Of a stretch of DNA of 64,000 nucleotides, positions 59,735 to 64,000 are shown in pieces. The translations under genes and the position numbers were made by a program. The stretch is from Brachypodium distachyon. Its lineage: Eukaryota > Streptophyta > Magnoliopsida > Poales > Poaceae. Each line of letters begins with the position of its first letter. Positions within the stretch are counted from its first letter, which is position 1. The stretch is taken from positions 44,729,237 to 44,793,236 of the forward strand of contig NC_016133.3 in NCBI RefSeq assembly GCF_000005505.3, written 5' to 3'. The notes below the pieces were generated by a model. The model was not told the origin of the DNA. It ran no database searches and saw nothing but the letters and a program-made list of their open reading frames with translations.

Positions 59735-62256
59735 CTACACGGCAACTGGTGTTTCCACTTTGGGGATATCTTGTACTGTCTTCTGTGATGCCTTTATGTA
59801 CTTCCACCCACGTTTGTTAACTCCACTGATTTTGATTGGAGCATCTGCCGCTTGCACACCTGGAAGAGAAACAGATTACACAACCAAAAAGAGAAACCTG
59901 GCAAAATATATTCCTGACATTGATAACCTATTTAGTATGCTACGCCATCTATGTATGTAGACTCAGCTGCAGCGACATTTGAGAGCCAGAGTATGCCCTC
60001 TCAGTGACGGTGTGTTTGGTTTTGGTTTGAGCCCAAGCCAAGTCTTTGCTGTGGCAGGTTTCTACATTCGTTTCGATGCTTCCTAAGAGATTTTGTCTGA
60101 GGCCAGCCAATAGAAACAGTGCAGTGACTCGTGCAAACAGTAATTTTTCAGTATCGATCAAAAGGCAGTTTAACCACCTAGTTTCTATCTTGGTCCTAGA
60201 CATAGGGAAAAAGGAACGGCTTGGGGCAACTAGCTCAGCAAAAAACTGAATGTTTTGGATCAGCACTGAACATAAAGCAGAGCAAATTGGTTTTTGGACT
60301 CAAAGATCACATTCTGTCTATCTAATTCAAAGAAGCCTGTAAAATTTTCCATGTTAATGAAAAAGAGATAGAAACAACATAGAAGTTTCTAATTAGTAGG
60401 GATTGGAACAGAATGTAAGATAGGTAGGAATCGTAAAATCCATATATTCAAAGACAGTAATGACTAATGAATGAGTTCGTAAAAGATTAACATGCTGGCC
60501 ATTAAAAACAAGACATGAAATTTGAGTCCGGCTACAGCTCAAGAATGTGTTACAAGTTCCGTATTGTCAATGACTTGAGGCATCTTACTGTCGTAAATAT
60601 TGCTGAAATTGGGCACATCAGAAAGAAAAAAAAGATCAAGAGTTGGCTGCCCTCATCACGCTGATTTGTTGTTGATGTTGACAAACTGTTACATGTACTG
60701 CTTTTCAAACTCTCGAGTATCTTTATACAGTTAATAATGCCCTGTGTTTCCTTTTCCTTCTGTTTTAGGATAATACCTTCCAAAGTCACAGAAAAACTAC
60801 CATATGCTACCGGATGCATAGAAATGAAATTTTAAGCTGCAATTTGTACGTCCATTAAAACTCGATGAAATTTTATGTGTACTTTTTGTATTGCAGAGTG
60901 TCTACGTACTGTTGTGCTGTGATATTACCAGTATATATTTTTTCTTTATTTTATTTTTGGGACAAGACGTCAAAGTCCCAGAATGTCCATATGCTACATT
61001 ATGCATAGCTAGGAAATTTTAAGCTGCCACATTTCTGGAGTGAAGCAAAGGTTTCTTTTCTCAAAGTTCATACCTTGTACGAACTCTTCCCTTAAGTAGT
61101 GCCAGAACCTCAGGCCAATTCGCTGGAGATTTGCGAAGTATGGTTTCTTGCATCGACAGTCGTTACTAATAGAGTAATAGTCCAAAACACACTATACAAC
61201 CAGTTGAGGAGGAATAATTCGTTTAATCTGAGGAATTCCCAAGCCTATCTAAAAGTTTCACTGGTGAGGTTTCCTGTTAAGGTTAAGGATTGGTAGTCCT
61301 TTTCAAAATTATGATATTCAGAAGAGGAATGTGTTCGGTCTTGTACATAGAAATGAAATTTTAAGCTGCAATTTGTACGTCCATTTTAGTTTTGGGACAA
61401 GACCTCAATAGAAAACCTAAACCTAATAAGAGCAAGTCCTCCTGCCATATCTGCAGTAAGTATTAGAGCAGGAAAAATAGTTCTACCTAAATTTATTCCA
61501 TTTTGAAATTATCAAACTAATTATCCAAGACAAATACAAACTATAGTTGACCATGTTATTCGAAATCAGGGTGATCAGGAATAGCCAAATTGTTTTGAGG
61601 GTGCCAAGCTGCAAAAACAGAATGAAAGACTAGTATATGCAACTGCACAGGTTGATACCCAATTGTGTATCAGAAGTAGTGTTACGCGGCACATTCATGC
61701 CCTACCATTGTACATATGACCTATCAGGTCTCTTACACGCCACCAACGCAGTAAAGGGCATCAAGAACATTGTAATAACAGCTTCAATAAACGCATTGGC
61801 AACTTATTTAGGAGAGCAGAAGGAGAGAGTCAAACTAACCCGCTTTATACCGAATCCCCCATGCCTTCCCGTGACGACCGTCCTGCATTACATTACAGAA
61901 ATCACTAATGAAGTAACAAGGAAAAAGTAGAAGATATTTCATGCAGATGAGCAGAGAGAGGAAACACAGGGGTGAATAATCACCTTGTATAGGTTGATCT
62001 TGGTGATCTGGTAGGAGACGTCGCGCCAGGTGGTCTTGGCGACCTTGTAGCCGACGCCCCAATCAGGCAAGAACTGCACGACATCGAACAGGTTCTTCTT
62101 CTTCCGCCTCTTCGGCTCCTTGGACGCGGCCACCACCTCTCCCTCCGCTGCCGCCGCCGCCGCAGCCGGCGCGGCGCTGGTACTCAGGGCCCTCTGAGCT
62201 GTCGGGGGTGCGAGCCCGAGGGAACGCCGGAGAAGACCCATCGCCCTCTGCGCCAT
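59735..62256 (-). CDS. Mitochondrial ribosomal protein mS34
   Basis: Three exons, 62256-61984, 61882-61840 and 59859-59735, join in frame (phases 0 and 1) and encode 146 residues. mS34 is a component of the mitochondrial ribosome small subunit. The N-terminal 40 residues are Arg/Ala/Ser-rich and lack acidic residues (MAQRAMGLLRRSLGL), a mitochondrial presequence. The conserved body reads NLFDVVQFLPDWGVGYKVAK, TWRDVSYQITKINLYK, DGRHGKAWGIRYKAG, then ADAPIKISGVNKRGWKYI. The C-terminus is short. Intron 1 is 101 bp and intron 2 about 2 kb. All junctions are GT-AG and no lesions are seen. Confidence 0.94.
60817..60856 (+). repeat. About 38-bp direct repeat in mS34 intron 2, copy 1
   Basis: ATAGAAATGAAATTTTAAGC plus TGCAATTTGTACGTCCATT recurs at 61347-61386 in the same orientation. 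A weaker third relative, TAGGAAATTTTAAGCTGCCA, is at about 61010. It may be old microhomology from repair or a short dispersed repeat. Confidence 0.7.
61347..61386 (+). repeat. About 38-bp direct repeat in mS34 intron 2, copy 2
   Basis: This is the partner of 60817-60856, nearly identical. Confidence 0.7.
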
Positions 62257-62479
62257 GGCCCTCGGTATCCGGACTTCGGAGCGTTCACTGGAGGTCGCCG
62301 GTAGAGGTGGAGGGCGCGAGCTCCGGCGAGTGGACCGTGGAGGGAGAGACAGCGGCTGGGGCGGGCGGGGGCGCTAGGCTAGGGTTGTTCAGTTTGTTTG
62401 CGGAGAGACCACCCACTGGCGCTTCCATGGATCTGGGCCGCTCACTAGTCACACTAGTAATCAGTAATCACTACTATAG

Positions 62480-63240
62480 ATGGCCAACGGGCTGGGCCTT
62501 TTGGCAAAGCCCGAAAGCCCGGCAGGCTTGGCCCGAGTTTGCTCAGGCTAAGACGGCCCGAGGCCCCGCCTCGCCTGGGCTTCAATCTCAGGCCCTCGGG
62601 TCGACCCGGCACGACCCATTTTTCTACAATTAATACATTCGGCCCATTAATCTTCTCAATTCTGGTCCAACTCATCATTTTCTCTCTTTTAACCCACCAC
62701 TTCTTCATGTTTTGGTTCAGCCCAATCGTTCTTTTCTCTAATCTGGCCTAGCCCAACTTTTTTTCTTCTTTTTTCACTGATCTGACCCATGTGCCTAGAC
62801 AGGCTTCGGTAGGCTCGCGGGGCTTAGCCTTGCCAGGCCGGTCCAACAAGGCTTCGTGTGGCGCTTGGGCCAGGAGGACGCATTTTGCGGCCGGCCTAGC
62901 CCCTATATACACGGGCGCGGGTAGGCCAGTTTATCGTCACTGCTCACCTACAAGCTACCTTAGCTGGCCAACGGGCCGGGACTTTCGGAAAAAAGCCCGT
63001 TAGCCCTGCCCAGTTCGGGCTTGGCCTGGTATGTGGTTAAACGGGCGGCGACCGCCGGCGACCTAGCTCAGCCGTACTTGGGCCTCAGCACGGATCGTTT
63101 AGCATGTCTTCAAATTTTTTGGCTGTGTGTCCTGGCTGGGCCTGCTTTCCACCTTCGTGGGTCGGCATGGCCTGGCCTGATAACAGTGGGGCCGGGGGCT
63201 AAGCCCAACAAGTAGTGGGTAGTGCTGGGTTAGGCGCGGC
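62480..63240. repeat. GGCC-rich repeat region, probably a decayed DNA element
   Basis: Phrases such as GGCCAACGGGC(T/C)GGG(C/A)CTTT are repeated at about 62481 and 62966. GCCCGAAAGCCCGGCAGGC, AAGCCCGTTAGCCC and TTCGGGCTTGGCC-like segments recur through the region. No protein or clear termini were found. Confidence 0.5.
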
Positions 63241-64000
63241 CCGTTAGCCATACTTCCTGATCTATGTTCGATGCCAACGCAACCCCGCGGATGGATTCAT
63301 GCGCTCCGATGCTCAGCATGCCCAACAGCTCAACCTTTCTCCCGGTACAATAACAACAAGAGAACGACCAAAAACTAGAAACTAGAGTCTAGAGACCGTA
63401 CAAGATTGGATTATCCAACGTACCATAACAACGACCAACTGCAAAATCTATAAGAGTAGAAGTAGTAAACTTAGTTGTTTCACAGTAAAGTATACGAATA
63501 TAATAAAACAAGGAGAATGCACCGTTGCTTTAGAAGCATAGTTGTTTCACACTATAGGAGTAACATAGTTCTTCCATTCATCTCGGAGGCCACCAAGAAT
63601 CATCCAGGCGCCTTCTTTCCTTTGCATCATAGAGGCCACCAGGAAGCATTGCATGGCGACTCGCAAGTCATTCCGGCTGGCCTTATACACGACTCTCATG
63701 GCTTTTGATTCATGACGATGGAGGTGGAGGAGGCCTCCATGTACGAGCAACGATGGATCTTCCATTGGTATACCAGCTAACGGTTTGCTATTCTTATTCT
63801 TCATAGTTTTACATTTTCCTACGTCGTTGTATATATATGTTTTTTTTTAGATTTTTCCACCGATCTGATCGCGTGAAAACACATGTGCATATCATCTATG
63901 TTCGGCTCGAGTTCTCAAAAAAAATCCAATCGTCTCGACTTTGATTCAACGAATTCGGCCCAAGCATGCTTAAACTTGATGATTTTTTAGCAGTCAATTC
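63241..64000. other. Intergenic region to window end
   Basis: No recognisable gene. The minus strand is open at 63804-63547 (85 codons, including VYKASRNDLRVAMQCFL) but resembles nothing I know. Confidence 0.4.

Overview
This is plant nuclear DNA, most probably from a pooid grass (Brachypodium/Triticeae/Poeae side). The evidence is split genes with GT-AG introns, GC-rich first exons beside AT-rich introns, Stowaway MITEs with CTCCCTCC-type ends, and a Copia LTR resembling the BARE/Angela families of Triticeae. The species cannot be fixed from the sequence alone.

Eight genes could be rebuilt exon by exon, with phases that agree across every junction. In order: a WD40-inositol polyphosphate 5-phosphatase of the FRA3 type (+, 5' end outside the window, 645-6799); a conserved, probably mitochondrial protein of unknown function (+, 12744-16634); cytosolic ribosomal protein eS27 (+, 18186-19429); a DUF679/DMP membrane protein (-, 21291-21926); a germin-like protein (-, 23388-24347); a MazG-type dCTP pyrophosphatase (-, 29174-31590); a calcineurin B-like Ca2+ sensor (+, 32255-34459); and mitochondrial ribosomal protein mS34 (-, 59735-62256). 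They are ordinary single-copy plant genes, each with its own promoter. There is no operon logic.

The rest is a dense, layered transposon landscape. Intron 4 of the phosphatase (numbering visible exons) holds a dead gypsy protease, a long-TIR element and a complete small Helitron. Pack-MULE-like elements with about 9-bp target-site duplications lie at 7183-8098 (carrying a receptor-kinase fragment) and 11785-12659. A LINE scrap and a long-TIR element lie at 26-27 kb, a solo LTR with perfect 5-bp TSD at 36930-37705, and a hAT end at 40367.

From about 41.2 to 53.3 kb there is a nested complex: a TTTGCC-repeat CACTA-like element invaded by a 6.7-kb CACTA (41661-48339, TSD TTG) that carries a broken transposase. 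The interior holds about 350-bp repeat units, several copies of a captured class C-type GATA zinc finger (one intact), a 470-bp MULE whose empty site survives in a sister copy, and a 782-bp CACTA inside a foldback MITE. Next come an inverted head-to-head pair of small Ala/Pro-rich gene copies (53.5-55.0 kb) and a Copia LTR (about 56.0-57.8 kb).

No new enzymatic or defence system is evident. The most unusual points are the GATA-finger capture and amplification, the CBL with glutamate in place of the phosphorylatable serine of its FPSF motif, and the inverted gene pair.
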